Origin: JANYJA01 sp038229055
Lineage (GTDB): Bacteria; Acidobacteriota; Terriglobia; Bryobacterales; Bryobacteraceae
Length of the DNA stretch: 64,000 nt
Assembly (NCBI GenBank): GCA_038229055.1
Contig: JBBROU010000003.1
Location: 1-64,000, forward strand
Direction: 5' to 3'
The position numbers and the translations under genes were made by a program. The notes below the pieces were generated by a model. It saw only the letters and a program-made list of their open reading frames with translations, searched no databases and was not told the DNA's origin. Each line of letters begins with the position of its first letter. Positions within the stretch are counted from its first letter, which is position 1. Positions 1 to 7,804 of this stretch are shown piece after piece.

Positions 1-1
1 C

Positions 2-1000
2 GAAAAGGCCATCATTCATCACGCGCTGGCGCCGGTGCTGCTGGGCCGCGATGCCGCAAATATCGACAAGCTCTGGCTGGATATGTTCCGCGCCGTCTCC
101 TACGCCGGCTGGGGCGGGGCCGAGATGCGCGCTATCAGTGCGATCGATATTGCCTTGTGGGACCTGGCCGGGAAAGCTGCCAATGCTCCGATTTATCAGT
201 TACTCGGCGGCGCATCGCGCGACCGCATCCGCACTTACAACACCTGTTACGACCATCTCGATTTCATGAAGGAGCCGGCGCGCCTGGCCCGCGAATTGAA
301 AGCCGCCGGCGTGAATGCGATGAAGATCTGGCCCTTCGATGGCATCGCGATCGAGACTGGAGGGAATTTCATCAACGCCGATCAGATGCGGCAGAGCCTG
401 GAACCGCTGCGCCTGATCCGTCAGGAGTTTGGCGACTCGATGGATGTTGCGATGGAGTTTCACGGCTACTGGAACCTGCCATGCGCCATCAAGATTGCTC
501 AGGCTTTGGAGCCCTATTCACCCATGTGGCTCGAAGAGATGATGCCGCAGGACAACTTGTCGGCGTATCGGGAGCTTGCCGCGTCGACAAATCTGCCGCT
601 TTGCCTGAGCGAGCGGTTGATGACGCGTTATGGCTTTCGCGAGCTATTCGAGAACCAAGCCGCGCGCATTGTGATGCCGGATATCTGCTGGTGCGGAGGC
701 ATTTCAGAAGCCAAAAAGATCGCGACCATGGCGGAGACGTGGTACCTGCCGATAGCTCCGCATAACTGCGGCGGCCCGGTGTTGCATGCCGCATCGGCCC
801 ACTTAGCGGCGAATGTGCCGAACCTATACATATTGGAATCGGTGCGCCGCCATTATTGCGATGAGTATGTGGGTATCGTGACGGATCCGATGCCGGTGGT
901 CGGCGGAACTCTGCCGCTGCCGCCTGGGCCGGGGCTGGGTCTTGAGCTGCTACCAGATGTCCTGACGCGGCCGGATGTCTCTATTGAGAAGTCCGAATAA
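2..1000 (+). CDS. Enolase-superfamily dehydratase/racemase (mandelate racemase-like), 5' end outside window
   Basis: The frame is open from base 2, so the true start lies upstream; 332 residues are visible. Family members abstract a proton next to a carboxylate in a Mg2+-dependent TIM-barrel site, commonly on sugar acids. Visible signs are the AMKIWPFDG strand, the metal-ligand strands VAMEFHGYW, WLEEMMP and LSERLM, the PDICWCGGISE strand and the APHNCGGPV loop with its conserved histidine. The MKIWPFD form is typical of acid-sugar dehydratase-like branches, but the substrate cannot be read from sequence. A broken gene follows 10 bases after the stop on the same strand. The superfamily is clear, the reaction is not. 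Confidence 0.85.
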   Translation, partial: EKAIIHHALAPVLLGRDAANIDKLWLDMFRAVSYAGWGGAEMRAISAIDIALWDLAGKAANAPIYQLLGGASRDRIRTYNTCYDHLDFMKEPARLARELKAAGVNAMKIWPFDGIAIETGGNFINADQMRQSLEPLRLIRQEFGDSMDVAMEFHGYWNLPCAIKIAQALEPYSPMWLEEMMPQDNLSAYRELAASTNLPLCLSERLMTRYGFRELFENQAARIVMPDICWCGGISEAKKIATMAETWYLPIAPHNCGGPVLHAASAHLAANVPNLYILESVRRHYCDEYVGIVTDPMPVVGGTLPLPPGPGLGLELLPDVLTRPDVSIEKSE

Positions 1001-1010
1001 GCGAGGCGCT

Positions 1011-1281
1011 TTGAAGAAAGTTCTCTTGGCGTGGAGCAGCGGCAAGGACAGCGTCTGGGCATTGCGTAGATCCGTCAAAGCTTGACCTATCGTATGCCGG
1101 TCGCGAGTTTAATTTGGGCTTCGTCGAGAGCGTTGGTGAAAAGATAGAGCCGTGCGGTGAAAACGGTGAGTTTCACACGTTTGTATGTGAAGCGCCCGTT
1201 TTTACGCATCCCATTGATGTGCAAGTCGGAGCTGTTGCCGAGCGGGATGGTTTTGTTTTTGCCGACGTGATTCCGCTTTAG
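1011..1281 (+). pseudogene. Internally deleted PP-loop ATPase remnant (DPH6/diphthine-ammonia ligase-like)
   Basis: A TTG at 1011 opens a frame reading MKKVLLAWSSGKDSVWALRR, which carries the SSGKDS PP-loop of the DUF71/DPH6-type adenine nucleotide alpha hydrolases, but it stops at 1083-1085. From about 1075 a different frame reads DLSYAGREFN and then CGENGEFHTFV, the hallmark C-terminal motif of the same family, ending at the TAG at 1279-1281. Only about 20 N-terminal and 65 C-terminal residues survive of a protein normally about 220 residues long. The middle, roughly 400 bases, is missing and the join is out of frame. The 3' end overlaps the convergent ABC ATPase gene by 4 bases. It cannot make an active enzyme. 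Confidence 0.8.
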
Positions 1282-2078
1282 GTCTGAAGTCCGGAGAACT
1301 GCACCGCGGGCGCGGCGCCGCGGACGATTCGATCGAGTTCCAGGAACTCCTTTATGTGCGGGTGTTCGGATTTCCCTAGATCGTCCGGAGAGCCGAAGAA
1401 GATAGTTGTGCCCTGGTACAGAAACACCACCGCATCGGCGACGCGGTGCATCAGGTCGAGGTCGTGCGTCACCACCACCGACGTAAGATGGAGCTGCGAT
1501 TTCAGGCGCAGCATCAGTTGGGTCAGATGGTCGGACATGATTGGGTCCACCATGGTGGTCGGCTCGTCGTATAAAATGCATTGCGGCTGCGCGGCTAGGG
1601 CGCGGGCGATCGCGACAGCGCGCTTGTAGCCAGTCGAAAGGTCGGTCGGATAGGAATCGCGAGCATCCCAAATGTCGACGAGCTTGAGCAAGCCGGTCAC
1701 CACGTCCTCTTTGTTCTGGGCGTCGTAGTCCGCGCGCTGTTCAAGCGAAAACAATACGTTTTCGGCCACCGTAAGGGAGTCGAAAAGCGCGCCGGATTGG
1801 AACACCATGGTGACCTTCTTGCGCACGCGCGACATCTCGGCTTCGGAAAACTTTGTCACATCCTCGTGAGCCACAATCACTTGGCCTTGGTCGGGTTTAA
1901 TGAAACCCATGATGTGGCCAAGGGTGACCGATTTCCCCACGCCGCTGCGTCCGATGATGGCCACGGTCTGCCCGCTGTCCACGAAAAAATTGGCATCGAC
2001 TAAAACCGGCTTATCGAACGTCTTATAAACGTGGCGAAATTCGATGTAGTGCGGGAACTGTTCGGTCGGCGTCGGCAT
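1278..2078 (-). CDS. ABC transporter ATP-binding protein, MlaF/Ttg2A-like
   Basis: This is a 266-residue cytoplasmic ATPase. It has Walker A GRSGVGKS at residues 43-50, Walker B CILYDEPT, the H-loop VVTHD, and the MVDPIMSDHL segment seen in MlaF-type ATPases that power retrograde phospholipid or related lipid transport. The signature motif reads LSTGYKRA instead of the usual LSGGxxxR, a change of the second glycine position to threonine. The start ATG at 2078 directly abuts the TAG of mobA (TAGATG on the minus strand), so translational coupling is likely. No MlaE permease or MlaD partner lies in the window, so the transport role rests on family resemblance only. Confidence 0.8.
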   Translation of the reverse strand: MPTPTEQFPHYIEFRHVYKTFDKPVLVDANFFVDSGQTVAIIGRSGVGKSVTLGHIMGFIKPDQGQVIVAHEDVTKFSEAEMSRVRKKVTMVFQSGALFDSLTVAENVLFSLEQRADYDAQNKEDVVTGLLKLVDIWDARDSYPTDLSTGYKRAVAIARALAAQPQCILYDEPTTMVDPIMSDHLTQLMLRLKSQLHLTSVVVTHDLDLMHRVADAVVFLYQGTTIFFGSPDDLGKSEHPHIKEFLELDRIVRGAAPAVQFSGLQT

Positions 2079-2642
2079 CTAGCCCTGAGTGTAGCGCCGC
2101 CAGTCGTCGGGCGTGTTGACGTTGGTGAAGTCGCTTTCAGCACCGATGGCGACGGTCTGCACGAGCAACTGGTCGAAGGCATCGGTAACCTTGCGCGTGC
2201 CGCGGTCGAGAGCGGCGCGAATCAAAGGCAGGGCGCGTTTACGATATACGGCGCAGAGCGGTTCAGGACCGGCGGGCATGGTGATGTCGGCTTCGGGCTG
2301 TGCCTCGGCGGCGGTGAAGATGGCGTCGAAAAGTCCGGCAGAGAGTCCGGGCAGATCGCAAGCGACGATCAGGTTGAAGTCCGCCGCGGTGCTATCCAGC
2401 GCGGCCTCAATACCGGCGAGCGGGCCGTAGCCGGTACGGGCGTCCGGAATAACTTTCAAACCGAGATGCCCGTACACAGCCCGACTGCCGACGAGCATAG
2501 CGCTTCCAGCGACGCTCGCGACCGTCTTCGCGACATACAGAACCAGCGGTTGGCCATCGAGGGGCAAAAACGCCTTGTTAGTGCCCATGCGGGAACTGGC
2601 ACCGCCAACCAGCACGAAACCCGCGCGCCCCGTTGCCAGCAT
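2079..2642 (-). CDS. mobA: Molybdenum cofactor guanylyltransferase MobA
   Basis: MobA transfers GMP from GTP to molybdopterin in the cytoplasm to make the bis-MGD type cofactor. The protein opens with FVLVGGASSRMGTNKAF, the nucleotide-binding GGxSxRMGxxK signature, followed by the metal-binding stretch IVACDLPGL (usual form DxP). The total of 187 residues matches the family. I chose the ATG at 2642 because the conserved beta-strand begins about 8 residues later; an upstream ATG at 2678 would add 12 unconserved residues and reach to within 18 bases of the divergent transglycosylase start. The gene is immediately followed by the ABC ATPase. A fused MoaD-MoaE at 43.7 kb serves the same pathway. 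Confidence 0.85.
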   Translation of the reverse strand: MLATGRAGFVLVGGASSRMGTNKAFLPLDGQPLVLYVAKTVASVAGSAMLVGSRAVYGHLGLKVIPDARTGYGPLAGIEAALDSTAADFNLIVACDLPGLSAGLFDAIFTAAEAQPEADITMPAGPEPLCAVYRKRALPLIRAALDRGTRKVTDAFDQLLVQTVAIGAESDFTNVNTPDDWRRYTQG

Positions 2643-2696
2643 GGGGTGATGGTACCATTGAGTATTGCTAACGCCCACTTCTTTGTAAACAGAAAT

Positions 2697-3362
2697 ATGC
2701 GTTCCTGTTTTATACTATTGGCTGTCGTGGCAGCCTCAAGTGTTCTCCCTGCCGAAACTCGCATGAAAAGCGTGGTGCGCCCGGACGTTCGCACGGGGCG
2801 GCTGGTTCGGACCATGGTCGTTTCGGATAAGCCGGTGCCAATGTCCCCGACGCCGGTAGTTTCGAATGCGGAGCTGGATGCCTTCATTGATCGAGCCGCA
2901 GCGACGCATGAGGTGGAAGGACCGCTGGTGGAATCGGTGATCAAAGCCGAAAGCAATTACAACCCGGTTGCGGTGTCGCCCAAAGGCGCGCAGGGGTTAA
3001 TGCAATTGATTCCGTCTACAGCACGGCGCTTCGGTGTCGCCAACTCATTCAATCCGGAACAGAACATTGAAGGCGGCGTGAAGTATCTGCGGTATCTTCT
3101 TGATCTTTATCACCAGGATTACGTGAAGGCCATCGCGGCGTACAACGCCGGCGAAGGCGCCATTGCGAAGTACGGCGGCATTCCGCCTTATCGCGAGACG
3201 CAGAACTACGTCACTCAGGTGGCGAAGAATTTGAAGGTTGCGCGGACGCGCGCCGAGCGGAAAGTGAAACTCGCTCCCGTGCAAACGGCGTCCATAGCGG
3301 CGTACAATCCGATTGAGGCCTCGGTGAATGCCGATGGCAAGGTTTACTACAGGACCCCCTAG
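2697..3362 (+). CDS. Lytic transglycosylase, SLT domain
   Basis: This 221-residue exported protein should cleave peptidoglycan glycan strands in the periplasm to 1,6-anhydro products. Residues 1-19 form a short signal sequence (MRSCFILLAVVAASSVLPA). The SLT domain spans about residues 70-180, with the catalytic glutamate in KAESNYNP (Glu85), then GAQGLMQLIPSTA, FNPEQNIEGGVKYL and AIAAYNAGEGA, all hallmark motifs. The start is the ATG at 2697 because the frame runs open further upstream without any signal sequence. The stop is 2 bases before the amidase start, so the two wall hydrolases probably form one transcript. It is divergent from mobA. Confidence 0.9.
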   Translation: MRSCFILLAVVAASSVLPAETRMKSVVRPDVRTGRLVRTMVVSDKPVPMSPTPVVSNAELDAFIDRAAATHEVEGPLVESVIKAESNYNPVAVSPKGAQGLMQLIPSTARRFGVANSFNPEQNIEGGVKYLRYLLDLYHQDYVKAIAAYNAGEGAIAKYGGIPPYRETQNYVTQVAKNLKVARTRAERKVKLAPVQTASIAAYNPIEASVNADGKVYYRTP

Positions 3363-3364
3363 TT

Positions 3365-4882
3365 ATGCGAACGCGGAAAATCCCGGCTTCGACGAAGCTG
3401 GCCGCGTTCGTCATCTGCGCCACCCAACTTACACAGATTGCTTCCCCCCAGACCGCGTCAGGCGCTCCGCTCGAAGTGAAGGCCGTGCGCTTCCGCTCAT
3501 TCTCTCGGGTGACCCGAATCGCCATTGAAGTGAACGGCGATTTTCATTTCCGATCGGACCACATCGACAATCCCGACCGGCTGTTCTTCGATCTGATGGG
3601 AGCGCGCCCGCGCGTGAACGGGCGGCGGCTTCTGACGCGGGAAGTGAATGACAAGCTATTGAAGCGCATCCGCGTGGCCGAGACGCTGCCGGGCGTGACG
3701 CGCGTTGTCCTGGACCTTGCGGCACCGGTCGACTACACCGCGTCGCAACTCGAGAATCCGGGCCGGCTGATCGTGGAACTGCGGCCGATTCACGCGGCAC
3801 CACCCGACATCATCAGCCGAGTGACTACGCCGCTGACTCCGGCGCCGACGCTTGAGCCTACGCTGCCCGGGGCGATTGTGTTCGTGCCTCCTTCGAAGCC
3901 GCCGGCGATCCCGAGCCGCGCGCTGCTTCCATCGACACCTCCGACGTTAACCCCGAGAACCGAGACGCCTATTTCGTTCACGACGCTGGGCCGGATCGCA
4001 CCGCCGATGAACAGGCGAGTTGCGGAACCCGTGGCGGTCGTGAAGACGATGCCGAAGCCACCGGCGCTTCCCCGATCCGCAGCCAATGCCGCCCAGCGAA
4101 CTACGACTGACGGCAACCGTTCCTTGATTCGGGCGCTCGGACTGAAGGTGAATCGCGTCGTCATCGACGCCGGACACGGCGGCCATGACCAAGGGACCAG
4201 CGGCGATCGCGGACTTCTCGAGAAGGACTTGGTGCTCGACGTGGCACTGCGGGTTGGCAAGCTGATCGAACAGCGCATGGGCAGTGAAGTAATCTACACG
4301 CGCACCGATGACACCTTTGTTCCGCTGCATGAGCGCACGGCCCTGGCTAATGAGAGGAAGGCCGACCTGTTTCTCTCTATTCACGCCAACTCCTCGTCGG
4401 CGACACAGGTGGCGGGCGTTGAGACTTACTACTTGAATCTGACATCCTCGCCCGAAGGTTTGGATGTCGCGGCGCGAGAGAATGCGACGTCGGAAAAATC
4501 GATTTACGAACTGCGCGATTTGGTCGATTCCATCGCCAAGCACGACAAGGTGGAAGAGTCCAAGGAGTTCGCGACCGACGTGCAAGCATCGCTTCAGACG
4601 TTCGCGGCGAAGTACTCGCCATCGGCGAAGGATCGAGGCATTCGCAAAGCCCCTTTTGTGGTGTTGATTGGAGCGCAGATGCCATCGATTCTTGCGGAGA
4701 TTGGATTCCTAAGCAACTCGCGCGAGGAGAATCTGCTTTCCCGGCCCGAGCACCGGCAGCGGCTTGCGGAAGCGCTCTACAAAGGCCTCTCGCGGTATAT
4801 GCAAACTCTGAGTCATTTCGAGATCGCGCGCCGCGTGCCGGATAGGACCATCATCCCCGACGAAGGTCCCGCATCGAAATAA
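3365..4882 (+). CDS. N-acetylmuramoyl-L-alanine amidase with AMIN domain (AmiC-like)
   Basis: This is a 505-residue periplasmic enzyme that splits the bond between N-acetylmuramic acid and the stem peptide, typically during cell separation. A signal peptide covers about residues 1-33. An AMIN domain follows (about 37-140; VKAVRFRSFSRVTRIAIEV), which usually targets such amidases to the septum. A proline-rich linker runs over about 140-250. The Amidase_3 catalytic domain spans about 258-490, with zinc-ligand motifs DAGHGGHD, LLEKDL and FLSIHANSS and the catalytic region LAEIGFLSN. It lies 2 bases behind the transglycosylase gene. The linker is longer than in the enterobacterial enzyme. Confidence 0.92.
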   Translation: MRTRKIPASTKLAAFVICATQLTQIASPQTASGAPLEVKAVRFRSFSRVTRIAIEVNGDFHFRSDHIDNPDRLFFDLMGARPRVNGRRLLTREVNDKLLKRIRVAETLPGVTRVVLDLAAPVDYTASQLENPGRLIVELRPIHAAPPDIISRVTTPLTPAPTLEPTLPGAIVFVPPSKPPAIPSRALLPSTPPTLTPRTETPISFTTLGRIAPPMNRRVAEPVAVVKTMPKPPALPRSAANAAQRTTTDGNRSLIRALGLKVNRVVIDAGHGGHDQGTSGDRGLLEKDLVLDVALRVGKLIEQRMGSEVIYTRTDDTFVPLHERTALANERKADLFLSIHANSSSATQVAGVETYYLNLTSSPEGLDVAARENATSEKSIYELRDLVDSIAKHDKVEESKEFATDVQASLQTFAAKYSPSAKDRGIRKAPFVVLIGAQMPSILAEIGFLSNSREENLLSRPEHRQRLAEALYKGLSRYMQTLSHFEIARRVPDRTIIPDEGPASK

Positions 4883-4888
4883 GAAGCG

Positions 4889-6022
4889 TCAGGGTTCCGA
4901 GAGGGTGGCCATCTGGTGCGGCACGCTGTCGGCCCGTCCGCTAAGCCAACGCCGGATTGCGCGACGCGCGGGTTCTTCGAATAGGAAGAACGAAGCGACC
5001 GCGACGAGGACGAGAACCAGTGGGCTCAAAACGGCATCGTACGGGGGCACGGCGGCCCGCATCCACGAACGCACTGGAAATTGCAAAATGTAGATGCCGT
5101 AACTGGCTTCGCCGAGGATCACGATTGGCCTCCAGGTAAGGAAGCGCCCGATCCATCCCCCGCCCTGTGCCAGCGCAAAAACGAGCGCGGCAAACGGGAC
5201 AATGAGCAGGCTGTTCATGGAATAATGCTCGGCGGTCGCGGGCCACACTGTCGCCATCAGCATCAACGAAGCGAGCACTGCGCCCGTGGCCAGCATGCCA
5301 CCACGATTCGACAGATCGTCCCTTTTGTGCCGGATGTAGAGCAGCCCGAGCGAGACGCCGATTATGAATTCGGGTAAGCGGAACAGGGGCGTGGACGTAA
5401 TGAATATCCATTTCTGTTCGGCCGTGAGCGGCAGCGTCATCGCTCCTAAGACCATCGGAATCACAATCCCGATCGTTAGCGCGGCGCTCATTACCACCCA
5501 GAGTGCGCGGTCCGACACGTTGCGCAGGCGCATCAACAGAAATGGAAACGCCAAGTAGAAGAACATCTCAACCGAAAGCGACCATGCCGTGAAGTTGAAG
5601 ACGTGAGCTGTATAGGGCGACCAAGCCTGCGTCATCGTCAGCATCAGGAAGGCATTTCGCAGAGTTACGGGCAGCGGCGTCGATGGCGCGAACGGGATGG
5701 AGAGCAGGAAGGCCAGCAGATAGGCGGGATAAATCCGGGCGAAGCGGGCGACCCAAAACTTCCAACGGTTGCGCGGCTTCGAGAGATCCTGGCCGAGGTA
5801 GTTATACGACAGGATGAAGCCGGAGAGTATGTAGAAAAGAAGCACCGCCACGTAGCCGCGGAAGGCCACGAGAACCAGTCTGGAGGGGACGCGCGCGTGG
5901 CTGAGAAAGGTCGCTCCCGTGTGGAACGCGACGATCTGCATTGCAGCGAAAAACCGCAGCCCGGTGAGCGCGTCGAGTGGCGGGCGGCGCGGCGCCCGGT
6001 TAGTGATCTCGGTCGGTGACAA
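4889..6022 (-). CDS. Membrane acyltransferase, acyltransferase 3 family
   Basis: This 377-residue polytopic membrane protein has the acyltransferase-3 (OafA/NodX) pattern: an N-terminal LDALTGLRFFAAMQIVAFH motif with the conserved histidine, about ten hydrophobic helices, and LSGFILSYNY after helix 2. Such enzymes move acetyl or other acyl groups onto sugars of surface polymers across the inner membrane. The start is a TTG at 6022, inside the last codons of the polyprenyl synthase (23-base overlap), so the two are probably translationally coupled. It is last in the minus-strand larC-metG-tatD run, and the amidase converges on it 6 bases away. The acceptor sugar cannot be inferred. Confidence 0.85.
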   Translation of the reverse strand: MSPTEITNRAPRRPPLDALTGLRFFAAMQIVAFHTGATFLSHARVPSRLVLVAFRGYVAVLLFYILSGFILSYNYLGQDLSKPRNRWKFWVARFARIYPAYLLAFLLSIPFAPSTPLPVTLRNAFLMLTMTQAWSPYTAHVFNFTAWSLSVEMFFYLAFPFLLMRLRNVSDRALWVVMSAALTIGIVIPMVLGAMTLPLTAEQKWIFITSTPLFRLPEFIIGVSLGLLYIRHKRDDLSNRGGMLATGAVLASLMLMATVWPATAEHYSMNSLLIVPFAALVFALAQGGGWIGRFLTWRPIVILGEASYGIYILQFPVRSWMRAAVPPYDAVLSPLVLVLVAVASFFLFEEPARRAIRRWLSGRADSVPHQMATLSEP

Positions 6023-7001
6023 TGTTCACCACCGCGACCAGAGCGCGTTGATAGGGGCTGTCGGGAAACTCAGCCACGATCTGGCGACTCTTGCCGGTGA
6101 ATTGGTGAGCGCGTTCCTGCACGCGTTGAATGCTGTCGTACTTTTCGATTAAGGCGAGAATGTCGCGGAACGGAACGGTGTCGTAGCTACGCTGGCGGAG
6201 CACGGTTTCCACCATGCGGCGTTCGTCGGCGGTGGCCGATTCTAGCGCGTAGACCAGAGGCAGCGTGACCTTGCCCTCTTTCAAATCTCCGCCGACTGGC
6301 TTACCGAGCGTCTTCTCGCGCGCTGTGAAATCGAGCAGATCGTCAATCACCTGGAACGCCATGCCGAGGTTCCACGCGTAGTCGCCGAGCTTGTCTTCCA
6401 GAGCGGAATCGGCTCCGCCGCAAATCGCGCCGAGTCGTGCGCATACCGAGAACAGCCCGGCGGTCTTGCGGTCGGCCAGTTCCATGCAATCCGCCTCGGT
6501 GATGTCGATCTTGCCGATGCGCTCGAGCTGGATCAATTCGCCTTCCACCATCAACTGCGTCAGGCTAATGAGCAAATCGAGAATGTGGAAGTTGCGCTCG
6601 CGCAGCGCAATCTGGAACGCCTGCATATAGAGCCAGTCGCCCGATAACACGCAGATGTGATTGCCCCATTGCACGTTCGATGACGGGCGGCCGCGTCGGG
6701 TCTGCGCCATGTCGATCACGTCGTCGTGGACCAGCGTTGCGGCGTGCAGAATCTCGACTACTGCGCCCAAACGGATAGCGCTCGGCCCCGATTCGCCGAC
6801 CAGACGCGCGCACAGCAACAGAAGTGCGGGCCGCAACCGCTTGCCACCGCTTTTCTGCAGATATTGACCGATGGTGGTGACGGCTTCGACGGAGGCAACG
6901 GACTCCAAGCCGATCTCTTTTTCGACGCGCAGCAGATCGTCGTGGAGCAGATCGAAAATCTCCCGTGCGCTTAAAATCTGCCCCAGCTTACTTAATTCCA
7001 T
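6000..7001 (-). CDS. Polyprenyl (octaprenyl-type) diphosphate synthase
   Basis: This 333-residue cytosolic trans-prenyltransferase extends an allylic diphosphate with isopentenyl diphosphate, usually to make the side chain of respiratory quinones. The first aspartate-rich motif HDDVID (Asp93-Asp97) and the second, VIDDLLDF, flank the active site, and GGKRLRPALLLL is the conserved substrate-binding segment. Length and motifs match the IspB/HepT class. Chain length is set by residues before the first motif and cannot be given with certainty. The start ATG at 7001 overlaps the tatD stop by 10 bases. With the complex I genes elsewhere in the window it fits quinone-linked respiration. Confidence 0.88.
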   Translation of the reverse strand: MELSKLGQILSAREIFDLLHDDLLRVEKEIGLESVASVEAVTTIGQYLQKSGGKRLRPALLLLCARLVGESGPSAIRLGAVVEILHAATLVHDDVIDMAQTRRGRPSSNVQWGNHICVLSGDWLYMQAFQIALRERNFHILDLLISLTQLMVEGELIQLERIGKIDITEADCMELADRKTAGLFSVCARLGAICGGADSALEDKLGDYAWNLGMAFQVIDDLLDFTAREKTLGKPVGGDLKEGKVTLPLVYALESATADERRMVETVLRQRSYDTVPFRDILALIEKYDSIQRVQERAHQFTGKSRQIVAEFPDSPYQRALVAVVNIVTDRDH

Positions 7002-7804
7002 GGAGAACTTTCAGTGTACTCATTGCCGCTCGGAGGGCGCAAACAGAGGCGCTCGAAGTTGGCGGTGGTGAGCTGGGCGATATGCTCGGGCGTGGTGCCG
7101 CGAACCTGAGCGATGACGCGCACGGAATCCGCCATGAAGGCCGGCTCATTGCGTTTGCCGCGATTCGGAACCGGTGCGAGATACGGGCAGTCGGTTTCTA
7201 CCAGCAGCCGGTCGTCTGGGACTTGGCGCAGGGCATCGCGAATGGCTTCAGAACGCGGGAAGGTGACGACACCGCCGAAGGCGAGCAGGAATCCAAGATC
7301 CAGCGCTTCACGGGCCTGCGCGGCATCGCCCGTAAAACAGTGCATGATTCCAGTGCGCTCCCGCCAGTGTTCACGGAGTAGTGAAAGAGTGTCGTCCCAT
7401 GCCTCGCGAGTGTGAATAATGATGGGCTTCAAGGCTTCGCACGCAAGCCGCATCTGTTCGATGAAGACATCACGTTGGACCTCACGCGGCGAGAAATCGT
7501 AGTGATAATCGAGACCCATCTCTCCCAGCGCAACGACCCGTTCGTGTTTCAGGAGCCTGCGCAATGCGTCGAACGTATCGGGGGTGGCTTTCGCGGCATC
7601 GTGCGGGTGCACGCCGACCGTCGCCGAAATCTGCCGATATCGGTCAGCCAGGGCAATCGCATGTTCGAGATCGGGCGGGCCATCGCCAGTGCCGATGCAG
7701 AGCATGCGGTCTACCCCATTAGCGGCGGCGCGATCCAACACGGCATCCAGATCGCCGCGAAATTTCTCGTGATCCAGGTGGCAGTGGGAATCCACCAGCT
7801 TCAC
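6992..7804 (-). CDS. TatD-family metal-dependent deoxyribonuclease
   Basis: This is a 270-residue amidohydrolase-fold protein. The metal-binding HxH is in VDSHCHLDH (His7, His9); further family signs are GEMGLDYHYD, PIIIHTREAWDD, GIMHCFTGDAAQA and the closing VETDCPYLAP. TatD enzymes act as 3'-5' exonucleases on DNA or RNA and have been linked to DNA repair and to D-aminoacyl-tRNA deacylation. The ATG at 7804 overlaps the metG stop by 4 bases, and the metG-tatD order is a widespread arrangement. The start is fixed by the conserved N-terminal strand beginning two residues after the ATG. Confidence 0.9.
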   Translation of the reverse strand: MKLVDSHCHLDHEKFRGDLDAVLDRAAANGVDRMLCIGTGDGPPDLEHAIALADRYRQISATVGVHPHDAAKATPDTFDALRRLLKHERVVALGEMGLDYHYDFSPREVQRDVFIEQMRLACEALKPIIIHTREAWDDTLSLLREHWRERTGIMHCFTGDAAQAREALDLGFLLAFGGVVTFPRSEAIRDALRQVPDDRLLVETDCPYLAPVPNRGKRNEPAFMADSVRVIAQVRGTTPEHIAQLTTANFERLCLRPPSGNEYTESSPWN

